A stretch of 64,000 nt of DNA from Cymbidium sinense (taxonomy: Eukaryota; Streptophyta; Magnoliopsida; Asparagales; Orchidaceae), in NCBI GenBank assembly GCA_021442155.1, contig CM038222.1:25468148-25532147 (forward strand). Direction: 5' to 3'. Within the stretch, counting starts at the first letter, position 1; each line of letters starts with the position of its first letter. This document shows, piece after piece, positions 11,888 through 22,076 of this stretch. The position numbers and the translations under genes were made by a program. Below the pieces are notes generated by a model. The model was not told the DNA's origin and did not search any database. It saw only the letters and a program-made list of their open reading frames with translations.

Positions 11888-13501
11888 ACTTTTTATGATT
11901 CTTTTTCTTGTGGAGATATGGCTTTTTCATAAGCTTTGGGATCTATTAGTTATCACCTTCATCCTCTTGTGGTTTGGGCTAGTCTTTATTTCTATGATGT
12001 TTACTGCTTTTATCCCTTCTACTTTCCATTTTGTATTCTTTATTATGCTAGTAGAGGTGGTTGTTGTAGATGGAGGCTATTGGAACGTGCTTGTCCAATT
12101 CTAGGTGTGTCCTTTTCTGCCTAGATCTTTCTGCAATCCTTTTTTGATGTTAGCCATTTTCAGGTTGGTCGTTTTGTGGGTTTTCCTATTTCTCTAGGAC
12201 AGCTGGGTTATGCTGATCTTTTTCTTAACTCTCTTGGATGAATTAGTTATTTTGCTGATTATGCTCACTATTTCCTGATTTATTTTTATTTTGATGATTA
12301 CTACACTTCCCTGCAAGGTTAGGACTTTTTTTGGTCTCCTTCTCAAACCATATTTATTGTTGTTATTTTCTTAGCATTTCGGCTATTTTTCCTTAATATG
12401 GTGGATTTCTCGATTGGTTTTTTTTATGAGTCGTACTATGCTTCATTTCTGGAATGACACTTTCTACCTTCTCCTCTATTGGCAACATTATTTGGTTTGA
12501 TGTACTATATATTGGCTAAATGGATTAGTGGGTTATTATGTTCAGCATGCTGATTATCTTTGGTGGAATCCTGCCTATTTTTTTTGTTTCTGTCATTTGC
12601 CATTTGGTTAGCCTTACTACTTGTGCTTTGTTGTATGTGTTTATCTGTTGGCTAAGGTTACTCTTACCTCTCTTAGACCTATTTAATTACTGTCCTGTTC
12701 TAGCTATTACTAGGTGGTTGTTGTTCCTGATTGGTTTTCATCACTATGGGGTTTTTTCCTGCCTTGATGTCTCAGATGGGTAGGGATTTTTTTGTTGGAT
12801 ATTCATTCTCATGCTATGGTGGAATACTTAGGTGATGCTTCTTTTTCAAGGGATGGGTGGCATCCCTTTGCCATGCTGAATTGTGTTTTCTTTCATTCTA
12901 GAGTGTACTTTGTTATTGCTTGGTATGCAGGTATTAAAGATCATAAGATTTTCCTCCAATGGCAACTTCCTTCAGGTTTGTAGGAGATGATAACTGGGAT
13001 GACTTCACTCTTATTTTGGCTGGTAGTAGCACTTGTGATGTAACCCTTCCTTTGAAGTTTGGATGCTCATATTTACAGCTACCCCATTCTGCTGTGACTG
13101 AGCCTGAGCCATCTTTCACACACTTCTCTAAATTTCTCACACCTTCACTCATGTCTCAATTAATTTTTCTTTATATCTCTTTACCTGTGCTAATTCTAGA
13201 TATTTGCAAGTTTAGTGTTTTTCCTTGCAGGTTCTTTCTTTGTAGGTGGCAATTACTTCCCTCATTTTCTCAAGCTTTTGCTGAGGTTGTCCTCTTGCTT
13301 CTTCTTTATTTTTCTCTTTTCTATCTCTTTCTATTGTCATTTCTCTTTTTTTTTCCTTCATTTTTTGGTTGTACTTAGATAGGGGATTCACTCTTTAGGC
13401 TGATTGTAGCTATTCAAGTAGTAGTTCTTGAGTTTGTCCCCTCTTAAGAATCTTGTAACCCCCTTTTTTTGTAGCAATAAAATTCCCAACATGGAGTTCC
13501 C
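11888..13501 (+). other. LINE 3' untranslated region (long, T-rich)
   Basis: About 1.6 kb of T-rich sequence follows ORF2. A block at about 12985-13100 (GATGACTTCACTCTTATTTT, then TGTGATGTAACCCTTC, then AAGTTTGGATGCTCATAT) is conserved in the LINE at 47667-56953 (about 56450-56530). It is also conserved, in reverse, in the 3' fragments at 22077 and 35280. Open frames here, such as 12959-13378, are leucine/phenylalanine-rich by composition and not conserved. Confidence 0.75.
13476..13481 (+). promoter_or_regulatory. LINE polyadenylation signal AATAAA
   Basis: AATAAA lies 21 bases upstream of the genomic A tail at 13502-13510. The other complete LINE has the same spacing class (56913-56918, tail from 56942). 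Confidence 0.7.
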
Positions 13502-13510
13502 AAAAAAAAA

Positions 13511-13519
13511 TACATAGGA
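13511..13519. repeat. Target-site duplication, right copy
   Basis: TACATAGGA directly follows the A tail and matches 6095-6103; beyond it the match continues as GATG against TATG. Confidence 0.75.
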
Positions 13520-13616
13520 GATGCATGTGATTATAGCTTAAATGTATGAAGTGAAGCTCCTTTCCTTTTATTCATGTATTGATTTATGTAAGTGAGAATG
13601 TTAATGAGTATATAGG

Positions 13617-13684
13617 CGGGACATCCAAAGAATACGAGGCTTTAGTTAGCCTTAAGGTGGCCATTTGATTACCTCACTTCCCAA
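13617..13684 (+). repeat. Direct repeat module within the putative LTR, copy 1
   Basis: About 68 bases containing GAATACGAGGCTTTAG and CATTTGAT, then ACCTC and CTTCCC. It is repeated 271 bases downstream at about 85% identity by eye. Confidence 0.7.
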
Positions 13685-13887
13685 GTTTAACAAAAGCATG
13701 TAATTGGTTATGTCTTATATACATGCATGTGTGTATTTAATTAGAGAATATTAATCCTTCCTTTTTATTAAAAATACATACATTTGCAATTGTTGAAGTG
13801 ATTGAATTAATTGATCATGTGATTTGAGCTCTCTTTCTTATGTTCATTCATGTAAATTTACAGATGGTTTGAATGCAGTGGTATATA

Positions 13888-13957
13888 GTCTGGACATCTT
13901 GGGAATACGAGGCTTTAGCTAGCCCCAAGGAGGACATTTGATCACCTCGCTTCCCTG
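13888..13957 (+). repeat. Direct repeat module within the putative LTR, copy 2
   Basis: Second copy of the 68-base module at 13617-13684. It shares GAATACGAGGCTTTAG, TAGCC, CATTTGAT and CTTCCC in the same order. Its role is unknown; sub-repeats of this kind are common in large plant LTRs. Confidence 0.7.
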
Positions 13958-16650
13958 GTTAACATTGATACGTACCTATTTAATTTCATCCCTATGTATT
14001 TTTGCATAAGAATTTAGATAGAGCCTTAAATTAATATGATAAAAAATTCAATTAGAGGTGAAATATAAAGCTTCAAATGCACATACTCACATCCATCATT
14101 CAAGTGTGTTAAAACATATTATATGTAGATATACTTAGGACATAATCATATGCATGTTACATTTGATGGAAAGAAATGATTTAGCATGTGTCATGTGATA
14201 GTATTTCAATTAGCTAATCATAAAGAGCCTTTCACATTGAATAGAATTATTTAAAGAAAACCTAAACTTAGGATTAATCTAAAATATGTAATAAGCCTTT
14301 CATTAAAAAGAACTAAATCAAATTAACATGCTTTAGAAAGTGGTTTATGGTAGGGATGAAAGAGGGGAACATCTTTTCTTCTCTTTACAACACTTAGTTG
14401 CTAAGTGTAGGTCATATGAAATAAAAGAAAACACAAATTAAATCTTGCAAATCAATTAAAGCACTTAAAGTGAAACCACCCTTTAAGTTGAATCTTTTTG
14501 CACTTAGAAAGTATTAACTCTAAAGCCTAGTTAGGACATAATGCAATAAGCCTTAATACACACATTAGATTAAGTCAGCACTTTTAGCCTTATGTTAGGA
14601 TGGTGCATGGTGTGATGTATGTTTTATTTTGTGATGTATTATTTTAGACTAGATGTTAGGGTGTATGTTTCATAGACTCAATGGTTGGCCATGATTAGCC
14701 TAATCATATATTTTATAGGGGATTATGTTTAAGGGACTACTTAAAAATAAGTATAAATGCTCTCTTTGTAGGTTGCTAAAGCCCCAAAGCATAATCTAAG
14801 TTAGGACAAGTGGGATTAGTTACCCATGTGCAGGGTGCTAAGTCCAAATTCTAAATATAACTGCTTGGGTTTTATGTCTGTTTAGCCAACACTTGCTTGC
14901 ATGTGTAGTTAGATTTGGCTTTTTCTATTTTTAATGTAATTTTACATTAGAAATTAGGATTAGCGCTATGGGGGGATAAGGATGAGCATTGGCTAGAAGG
15001 CTTTGTTCTAGGAGGCCATGTGATGCCTTTGAAGTGGAGCAAACCAAATCAAAGGAGGAAAATACATGAAAACATGAAGATTTGATGATCACCCATAGAA
15101 TTTATCATCTATAAATTGCAAATTATTCCTTTATGCACTAGTTGTATAAGGGTATAGCTTAGTTACCCATTTTTTGTTTCTAAGTTATACAGCGGCACCC
15201 GACTGCACTGGTTTGTTATTCTTTTGTGTTAGATATAGAAATTGTTATATATTATTGTGAAAGTGTCCAATTAGGATGGCATACTTTTCTTAGTTTCTTT
15301 ATATGTTAGATGTTTGAATGTGTGTCCTTGAATGTGATTAGGCTCTTAGAAAAAAAATTAATCTTTCTACCTAACTATAACTCATAACTAAAGTCTTAAA
15401 TAATTAATAACCTCACATAAAGACTAAGACATAAATCAAAAAAATTAAAAGATTTAGCAACCCCTTAGTTGAATGTTGAATGGCCAACAACATGCACATC
15501 ATATTGTTTAGCTCTTGAAAATAGGGGATTTCCATCCTTGCATGATGGAGGAATTCTTGACCTATGAGGGCATCCTTTATGTTGGAAAACAACCCCTCCT
15601 TACTAATTTAGCCAACAAACTTATTTTATCATGCATGTAGGCATCAAAAACCCCAAATCCTTTGTCTAAACAAGTGTCAAAATAAATAAAATTTGAAAAG
15701 ATTTTGCATTATATTAAGTCATATGCTCATACCAGTCATGCTCTAGTGTTTTAGGGGGTGCGTTTAAAGACTTTAGTTTCTCTCTAATTAAATAATAACC
15801 TAACTAATCTTGCAAATCTTATGACAGACTTCTTTGATTTAAAGTGCATGAGGTGTTAGCTGGCTATCGCTCCAGGCGATTGTAAGTCCAGCAATCGAGC
15901 GATTTATCCTCTCTTATGGAGTTAAACTGTATGCCCATTTTTGCTTAGATTTAGGCTGCACTTTAGCTTATGCTAAAGCTCCCTAAATTTAGGATTTGAG
16001 GTGGATATCTATTTCAGGCTACAAGCACAAATCCTCACCTCTTAGGCATCTCCACAATCTGTGTTGTCGGATTACAATTCCTAGCTTTCTAATGAAATGT
16101 CAACTTTAACAAAATTGATCTTCTCCTCAATTTCAAAATTAGAAAGCCTAATTATAGGATAGGTTGAAATACTCACTAAGTTTCCTAGTTTCAAGGGCTC
16201 TCCCAACTCATTTTCTTAAGCTTCGATAATAAGTCTTCTCCTTGAGTTTTCTCACTTAATTTCCAATACAACTAATCCTTTGAAAGTCTAGCCTTGAAAT
16301 CTTTAGAGACTTTAATTGTTACATTAGTCAAGAGTATTCTTAAGGGATTCACATCCCTTAGGATGTAATTAACTATGTAGGCTTGCCTCCATAAGGAACT
16401 TAACAAACCTAGGTTAATATAAATCTTACTTTACTTTTCCATGTAAAGTAAGGGAAAGATCGCTAGTACATTCGAAGACCCATCATGCCTTAGGAGTCCT
16501 TATTAGGTGATTAGGTCCATTATAGGGTGATCATTTGTATCTTTTAAGATAATGCTTCTTTCCTTAATGTCATATTTGATCATTTCAATAAGTACCCCCT
16601 AAGATCTGCGTGGTGTCCCACATCTCAAAAATAAACACCATAGATTTTTA

Positions 16651-16668
16651 TAGCGACTCCGCTAAGGA
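16651..16668 (+). promoter_or_regulatory. Degenerate tRNA-Arg primer binding site (Tat/Ogre type)
   Basis: TAGCGACTCCGCTAAGGA compares with TGGCGACTCCACTGGGGA, the complement of the 3' end of a plant tRNA-Arg, used by Tat/Ogre elements to prime minus-strand DNA synthesis. There are four differences in 18 positions by eye. It directly follows the shared LTR segment, which supports the LTR reading. Confidence 0.6.
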
Positions 16669-16813
16669 GGGTTCCTCTCTCATCTCTAGTAGCAATTATT
16701 GTCTCCAAACATTAATAGTGGACTTGTATTTTATATGGGTCCAAGACTATCTTTCTTTCCATTGGCACTAAGCCTATTTCATCCTTAGGTTGAGCTAGCT
16801 AACATTTTTTAGG

Positions 16814-18238
16814 TTTGAAGACCTCACTCCATATAGGTCTTAAAACCCCTATTGGGGCTCCTAATAGGTATAAAAAATTGAATTAACTAAATGAGATGAC
16901 TAAAAATTTAAAACCTCTTTACCATTCTCTTGGTGAGGCAAGGTTCATCTCATACTTAAGAAAGTAAACTATTTGAAAAAAATATATACTTTCAAAAAGC
17001 ATTTCTCAAATTATAATTCACATGACAAAATATCTGCATTTAAAGATAACCAAACCTCATGCAACAATATCCATGATTGTTGCATGGAGTTCTTTCAAAA
17101 TTTAAAATCAAATAATTTTAAAATCATTTTTCCAAAAGCACATATTTCAAAATAGTAATCTCCATTCAACACACCTAAGCTTGTTGAATGTATATTTTAT
17201 TTTTAAATAAGTTCATTACAGAAAATTAAAATTTCATTTAGCACATCTTACATGTTCTAAGTTGAAATTTCTCTTTTCAAAAGCAACATCACACACAAAT
17301 ATCCCATCTTTGAAAATCATAAAGAAAAATATAATTGATTTCCATTTAACATACCTAAATTTGTTAAATGGAAGTCCCCTTTTTCAAAATCACTAAAAAT
17401 TAAAACACATTTGAATTCAATTTGACATACCCAAGTTTGTTAAATGAGAATTCCTTTTCAAAATCAAAGTCAAATTGGACTCTACTTAAGATACCCACAT
17501 TTGCTAAGTAGAGTTCCCTTTTTAAATCACAAATAAATCAAGCACGCTTGAACTCCATTTGACATACCCAGATTTGTCAAATGAGAGTTCAACCTTTTCA
17601 AAATTGAAATCAGATTGAACTTTATCTAACATACCACATTTGTTAAATAGAAATTCTCCTCTTTCAAAACAAAATAAAATAAACTCATCAAACATACTTG
17701 AGCCCTACTTAACATATCAAATTTGTTAAGTAAGGGTCTCATTTTTTAAAATCAAATCAAAATACATCAAACACATTGGGCTTCACTTAGCATACCTAAA
17801 TTTGCTAAGTAAGGATTCCATTTTCAAATCAAATTCAACAAATCAAACATGTGACACATATTATCATAAATAATAAAAATGCTTTCAAAATTGTTTACAA
17901 ATAGGCCCTTGAATCTCCTTTAGCATACCTAAATTTGCTAAGTGAAGATTCCAAAATCAAATCGAAAACAAATTTAATTGACTGTCCATTTAACATACCC
18001 AAATTTTTTAAATGAGGGTCCCAAACATAAAATCAAATTCAAATGTGAGCCAATGGAAGCATCAATTAAGAGCCTCTCCAAAACATTTGAACCCCATTTA
18101 ACATACCCAAATTTTTTGAATGTGGGTTCTAAATTTAAATCAAATTGAAAGTCTCTCCTCCAAAAAAAATCCAAAATCTCTCCAATATTTGAACCCCATT
18201 TAGCATACCTAAATTTGTTAAATGAGGGTTCCAATTCA
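16814..18238 (+). repeat. Array of about 15 tandem hairpins with covarying stems
   Basis: Each unit has a stem of about 9-16 bp, a loop of 9-11 bases close to TACCYAAATT, and an A-rich spacer of about 30-80 bases. Perfect examples: CATGCAACAA/TTGTTGCATG (17058-17086), CATTCAACA/TGTTGAATG (17163-17190), TTCCATTTAACA/TGTTAAATGGAA (17340-17373). Others have outer stem pairs GAACTC/GAGTTC (17550-17590), GAATCT/AGATTC (17911-17951) and GAACCC/GGGTTC (18197-18236). The loop stays nearly constant while the two arms change together. The period is irregular (about 55-125 bases). It lies downstream of the primer binding site, where a retroelement leader or its satellite-forming untranslated region would be. 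Short open frames here, such as 17974-18246 on the minus strand, simply read through the repeat. Confidence 0.85.
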
Positions 18239-19444
18239 ACAATCAAATCAAGTTAACAATTTAAATCAACAACATTCAAGCGAAGGTCTGATATGGTTCT
18301 CTTTCCAAGAATGCAGATAATCCAGCCCTTATGACCTGCAGTAGAGATGAGGTGGTAGGAAAGAAGCCACTTCTTCAGTTTGACCTATAGTCTGATTTTG
18401 AGTTTCCCTAACTAATGGAGAAAGGCCATAAAAGATCCTTCAAGAGCCAAGAATAAGATTAATAAGGATTTTTGAGTATGTCTTATCCATTCTATATAAG
18501 TATGACTCAAATGATTTGAATGCTAATTCCCAAAAGAAGACAACTCTCAAAATGAAAATTATAATAATGATCAAAATCCTTAAAATAGTAGTACTGATGT
18601 ACTTGATGCCTTTAAGGATTCTAACTCGAGTAGAGATACCCTCATTCTAAACTTTCGTGTTGTCACTATTGACAAAGAGTTAGAATCATCAGATTTAATA
18701 GAAGAAATTTTGGGAATGATAAAAAAAGTAGGTAGACATCAATTCTACCTCTCTTTCAGAAGATATCACAAAAGCCAATTATTGTACTGGTAGGGTCCTA
18801 CCACCTTGATCAATAGCATAGGAAGAAGAAAACTAGTCATTGTAAATATTCAAATTCTAAATCCTTCTTAAGATACACCGCATAATCCAAAATAAGGGCA
18901 TCAAACTATTTTGAAGGTTAATCTTAAGGTCATAAACTATCTTGGAAGGTTGCCCACTAAGCTAAAATAATGAGTGCACCCTCACCTTCACTATGGAGAT
19001 ATAGGAGTGTTTGATTGGGACTTAACCTATTTATTTATTGCCCAGTTAGTAGCAACCTCCCCAAGTGATACTCAAAATAAAATATCCTATGGACGGGAAA
19101 GACAAGCAATCCTCTCCAAAGAACACAATATAAATGAAGACTCAAAAAAAGGAGAGAGAAAAAAATGAAATAAAAAAAAATGAAAAAATCAAAAATGAAA
19201 AAAAATTGAATGAAAAAAGAGAAGAAGAGAAAGAAATGAAGAAAAAGAGAAGAAGTAAAGCACCAATAATACACATTGATTTGGAATCTAAAGGATAAAT
19301 CATATATGCAGTAAATTCAAAGAAAGGAGAGAAAAAAAGAATATACAAAATAAATTTTGAGTCTACTTTTGACAAGCCTTTGGAGTAGTAAAACAAAAGT
19401 TCTAAAGGATAATTTATGATTGATATGAAGCTTAGTGTGGTGAA

Positions 19445-19450
<6 letters not shown>
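18239..19450 (+). other. Internal region of the putative LTR element, no identified domain
   Basis: About 1.2 kb with broken open frames. One frame around 18550-18790 reads an acidic stretch, and 18974-19168 reads 64 residues ending in a Lys/Glu-rich tail. I could not match any to gag, protease, reverse transcriptase or integrase. From 19140 to 19260 the sequence is a purine-rich GAAAAA/GAGAAG tract. Coding origin is possible but unproven. Confidence 0.4.
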
Positions 19451-19543
<93 letters not shown>

Positions 19544-19552
19544 TGCCATATA

Positions 19553-19620
<68 letters not shown>
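19451..19620. repeat. (AT)n microsatellite, two or three tracts
   Basis: Pure AT dinucleotides at about 19451-19540, then 19559-19588 and 19594-19620, split by short interruptions. Open frames reading Tyr-Ile repeats on the minus strand are artefacts of this tract. Confidence 0.95.
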
Positions 19621-19623
<3 letters not shown>

Positions 19624-21289
19624 ACGGATATCATGACATGCCACACCAAAATGAAAGGTGTCTTATAGAATTCACCACCATAGTGGACTATCTTAAGGAC
19701 TAGGACTATGGGTCTTGAATGTAGAGATTCTTCTCCTACATTACATGGAAAAGTAAAGTAGGGTTTATTTTAAACTGGGTTCATTAAGTTCCCTATAGTG
19801 GCAAGCCCCCATAGTTAATTATTTGAATATAATTTCTTATTAATACTCTCAATTAAGGTATATGATCATTATATCCAAAGATTTTGAAAAGGTAGGACTA
19901 TCAATCAATTAATTTATTTTTAGAAAGTCAAGTGAGATCGATCAAAAAGAGGGAGTACTTATAAAAGCCAAATGATAATATGTAGGGGATGCTTAAGATA
20001 CTAGGAAACCTTGTAAGCATCCCAAACTACCCAATGGTTGGGCTTTATATTTTTTGAAATTGAATTAATTTATTTTAGTTGAATTTTATTAAAATGCTAA
20101 GGCTTATAATTCCATGATACAAGGTCACATAAATGCCTAAGAGTTGGGGATTTATGCTTATGTCCCGCAAAGGCGAGAAGCAACCTCAGAACCTAAATCT
20201 AGGCAACGAGGGAAAAAAGCATGACCTAAGTTTAAGACAAATATGGGTATTTGGTTTACCTCCACAAGAGAGGATAAATTACCTGACTGTTGGACTTACA
20301 ACTGCCTGAGGGTGGCTACCAACTAACTCCTATGATTTTAAAATATGTAGGCAAGTCAAATGCTTTTGCAAGATAGCTAAATTATTGATTATTTAGAAAG
20401 AGACTAAGTCCTTAAGCATACTCTCTAGGAGACTAGATCTTGTAGGGCATGCTTTAATGACTTAAATCTAAAATAAATTTTCATCATATTTTTTTTATAT
20501 TTGGACAATCAATTTGACACAAGCTTTAGGATTCTTTATGCCTAATGCATGAGAAATTAGATTATGGGCCAAAATCAACAAGATAAGGATGTGTGTTTCC
20601 ACCATGGCTCTCACAGGTCAAACCAAGCTCTCTGGAAAAGGTGGAACCCCTTCAATCAAGAGTGAAACAATATGCTTTTTATGTATAATGTTAGAAAAGT
20701 AAGACAACATCCAGCTAAGGGGTTGCTAATTCTTTTATCTTGATTTTTAACTTAGGCTTTAGATGAAGTTATGGGTTGTTTATTTTTAATTTGAATTGAT
20801 TAGTTTGGCAGAAGATTTATTTTTCTCTAAGAGCCTAATTATCATCGAGGCTAGACATCAAACATTTTATAAAGTTAGCACAAAAGAATAAAATATCATT
20901 TGTGGTCGCGCTCCACTGCACAAACCTAAAAACAAATTGGGTAACCAAGCTCTACCCTTATACAACCCGGATTAAAAATGAATTAATTACAATTAAGCAA
21001 GGAATTCATGTTATAGGGGGATCTTCATTCTTCTTTTCTTCTTTCATCTTTCTTCTTTTCTTCTTTCTTCTTTCTTCTTTCGGTTCCTTCTTTTGGATGG
21101 TTGGAATATGGTTGCTCCAATGGCTTCACTTGATGCATAAGATGTAATATTATAACCAATGTTCATCCTAATCCCCCATAATAATCATTCCAAAATCCTA
21201 ATTATAAAATTACATGAAAATGGGAAAAAGGAAATCTAACTAAAACATGCAAAATAGAGATTAGCTAAACAAACCTTACAATCCCAAGC

Positions 21290-21292
<3 letters not shown>
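19621..21292 (-). mobile_element. Inverted, diverged copy of the LTR segment at 14860-16615
   Basis: Read on the minus strand, it matches the plus-strand segment in order: the word GTTGTATAAGGGTA near 20955, GCAACCCCTTAG near 20720, GCAGTTGTAAGTCCA near 20300, and TTTACTTTTCCATGTAA near 19750. Identity is moderate with many indels. The similarity ends at one (AT)n tract on the left and another at 21293 on the right. It shows no primer binding site. Opposite orientation means it is not the partner LTR of a simple element; it is a second insertion or a rearranged piece. It contains no gene: 20902-21147 is a shadow frame over a CTTCTTTT-rich stretch. Confidence 0.75.

Positions 21293-21372
<80 letters not shown>
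21293..21372. repeat. (TA)n microsatellite
   Basis: Eighty bases of TA dinucleotides between the inverted LTR copy and the GRP pseudogene. It replaces the A-tailed end expected for this GRP copy. Confidence 0.95.
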
Positions 21373-21374
<2 letters not shown>

Positions 21375-21745
21375 TATAAAACTCACACATGGATCAAAAA
21401 TGATCATAGCAAATCAAAATCCTGAATATAGAACCATCTACTATAAAGACAGTTCAATATGCAGGATCGGATCCATCGTCCTTGATTTCTCGGTTCCCAT
21501 CAAAATCACCCGCCTCTCAGTAGCGGGATCCAACATCATATCCGATCTCCCTCCCACCACTAACCTCCATCGCTCCTCCCACTTTCATAAGCACCACTGC
21601 TCCGACCACCACCTCCATATCCACCAACACCTCCAAATCCCCCACCACTACGATAATCACCACCTCCGTGTTTTTCTCCACTGCCAGATTTAGACTAAGC
21701 CTGGTTGAAGGTGATGTTCCTGCCGTCAAGGTTCTACCCATTCTT
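21373..21745 (-). pseudogene. GRP7-like RNA-binding protein, C-terminal retropseudogene (copy A)
   Basis: The minus strand begins at AAGAATGGGTAGAACCTTGA, which encodes the last strand of an RNA-recognition motif (NG-stop-NLDGR-N-ITF/N), and runs into a Gly/Tyr/Ser/Arg-rich tail ending near RN. In plants such proteins bind RNA and regulate splicing and stability in the nucleus and cytoplasm. Only the last portion is present. The Gln codon of NGQNLDGR is TAG here, and frameshifts follow. The 5' junction with the heptamer array is at the same base as in copies B, C and D. The open frame at 21517-21741 is an off-frame shadow of this sequence. Confidence 0.8.
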
Positions 21746-22076
21746 AGGTTTTAGGTTTAGTTATAGTTTTATTAGGTTTTTGGTTTAGGTTATTTTTAAA
21801 TTTATTTAATTACTTTAAGTTTAGGTTTGGGGTTTGGGGTTTAGGATTTAGGGTTTTAGGTTTTATGCTTTTAGAGTTTAGGGTTTAGGGTTTAGGGTTT
21901 GGTGCTTAGGGTTTAGTGTTTAAGCTTTAAGGTTTAGGATTAGTTTAGGGTTTGAGGTTTAGGGTTTAGGATTTAGAGTTTTAGGGTTTAGTGTTTAGGG
22001 TTTAGAGTTTAGGGTTTAGGGTTTAGGGTTTAGGATTTAAGGTTTCAGTTTAGGGTTTAGGGTCTAGGGTTTAGTG
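21746..22076 (+). repeat. Degenerate telomere-like array (TTTAGGG polarity)
   Basis: An initial TTTAGTTATAG/TTTATTTAATT stretch, then mainly TTTAGGG with TTTAGAG, TTTAAGG and TTTGGGG variants up to the T run that begins the reverse LINE fragment. Confidence 0.9.

Larger units (their letters stand above)
6105..13510 (+). mobile_element. Near full-length L1-clade LINE with C-terminal RNase H
   Basis: A non-LTR retrotransposon of about 7.4 kb. It has a short 5' untranslated region, ORF1 with a CCHC zinc knuckle, and ORF2 with apurinic-like endonuclease, reverse transcriptase, a Cys/His segment and RNase H. A 1.6-kb T-rich 3' region follows, then an AATAAA signal and a tail of nine A. It is bounded by a 9- to 13-bp target-site duplication. 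This order is that of plant L1 elements carrying a plant-type RNase H domain. Both ORFs are broken, so this copy is not autonomous. Confidence 0.92.
13511..16645 (+). mobile_element. Putative long LTR (3' part) of a Tat/Ogre-like Ty3-gypsy element
   Basis: Non-coding. It ends just before a degenerate tRNA-Arg primer binding site at 16651, which is where an LTR should end. Its last 1.75 kb (about 14860-16615) has a diverged inverted copy at 19621-21292. Matching landmarks are the GTTGTATAAGGGTA word, the GATTTAGCAACCCCTTAG word and the TTTACTTTTCCATGTAA word. With 1881-6104 it could form one very long LTR, a known trait of the Ogre lineage. The 5' LTR end is not defined, and no coding domain of the element was recognised, so the lineage call rests on the binding site. 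Confidence 0.55.

Noticed and set aside
16814..18238. CRISPR-like regularly spaced palindromes
   Set aside because: Spacing is irregular, spacers are A-rich and related, the stems vary, and the context is a plant retroelement with no cas genes.
18540..19168. Possible gag or polyprotein remnant of the LTR element
   Set aside because: Short acidic and Lys/Glu-rich frames are present, but no knuckle, protease, reverse transcriptase or integrase motif could be recognised.
19142..19649. Minus-strand frames encoding long Tyr-Ile repeats
   Set aside because: Direct translation of (AT)n microsatellites.
21517..21741. Val-rich minus-strand frame (and similar frames at 25324-25719 and 31749-32000)
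   Set aside because: These are off-frame shadows of the Gly-rich GRP tail, where GGT/GGA codons read as Val or Glu.
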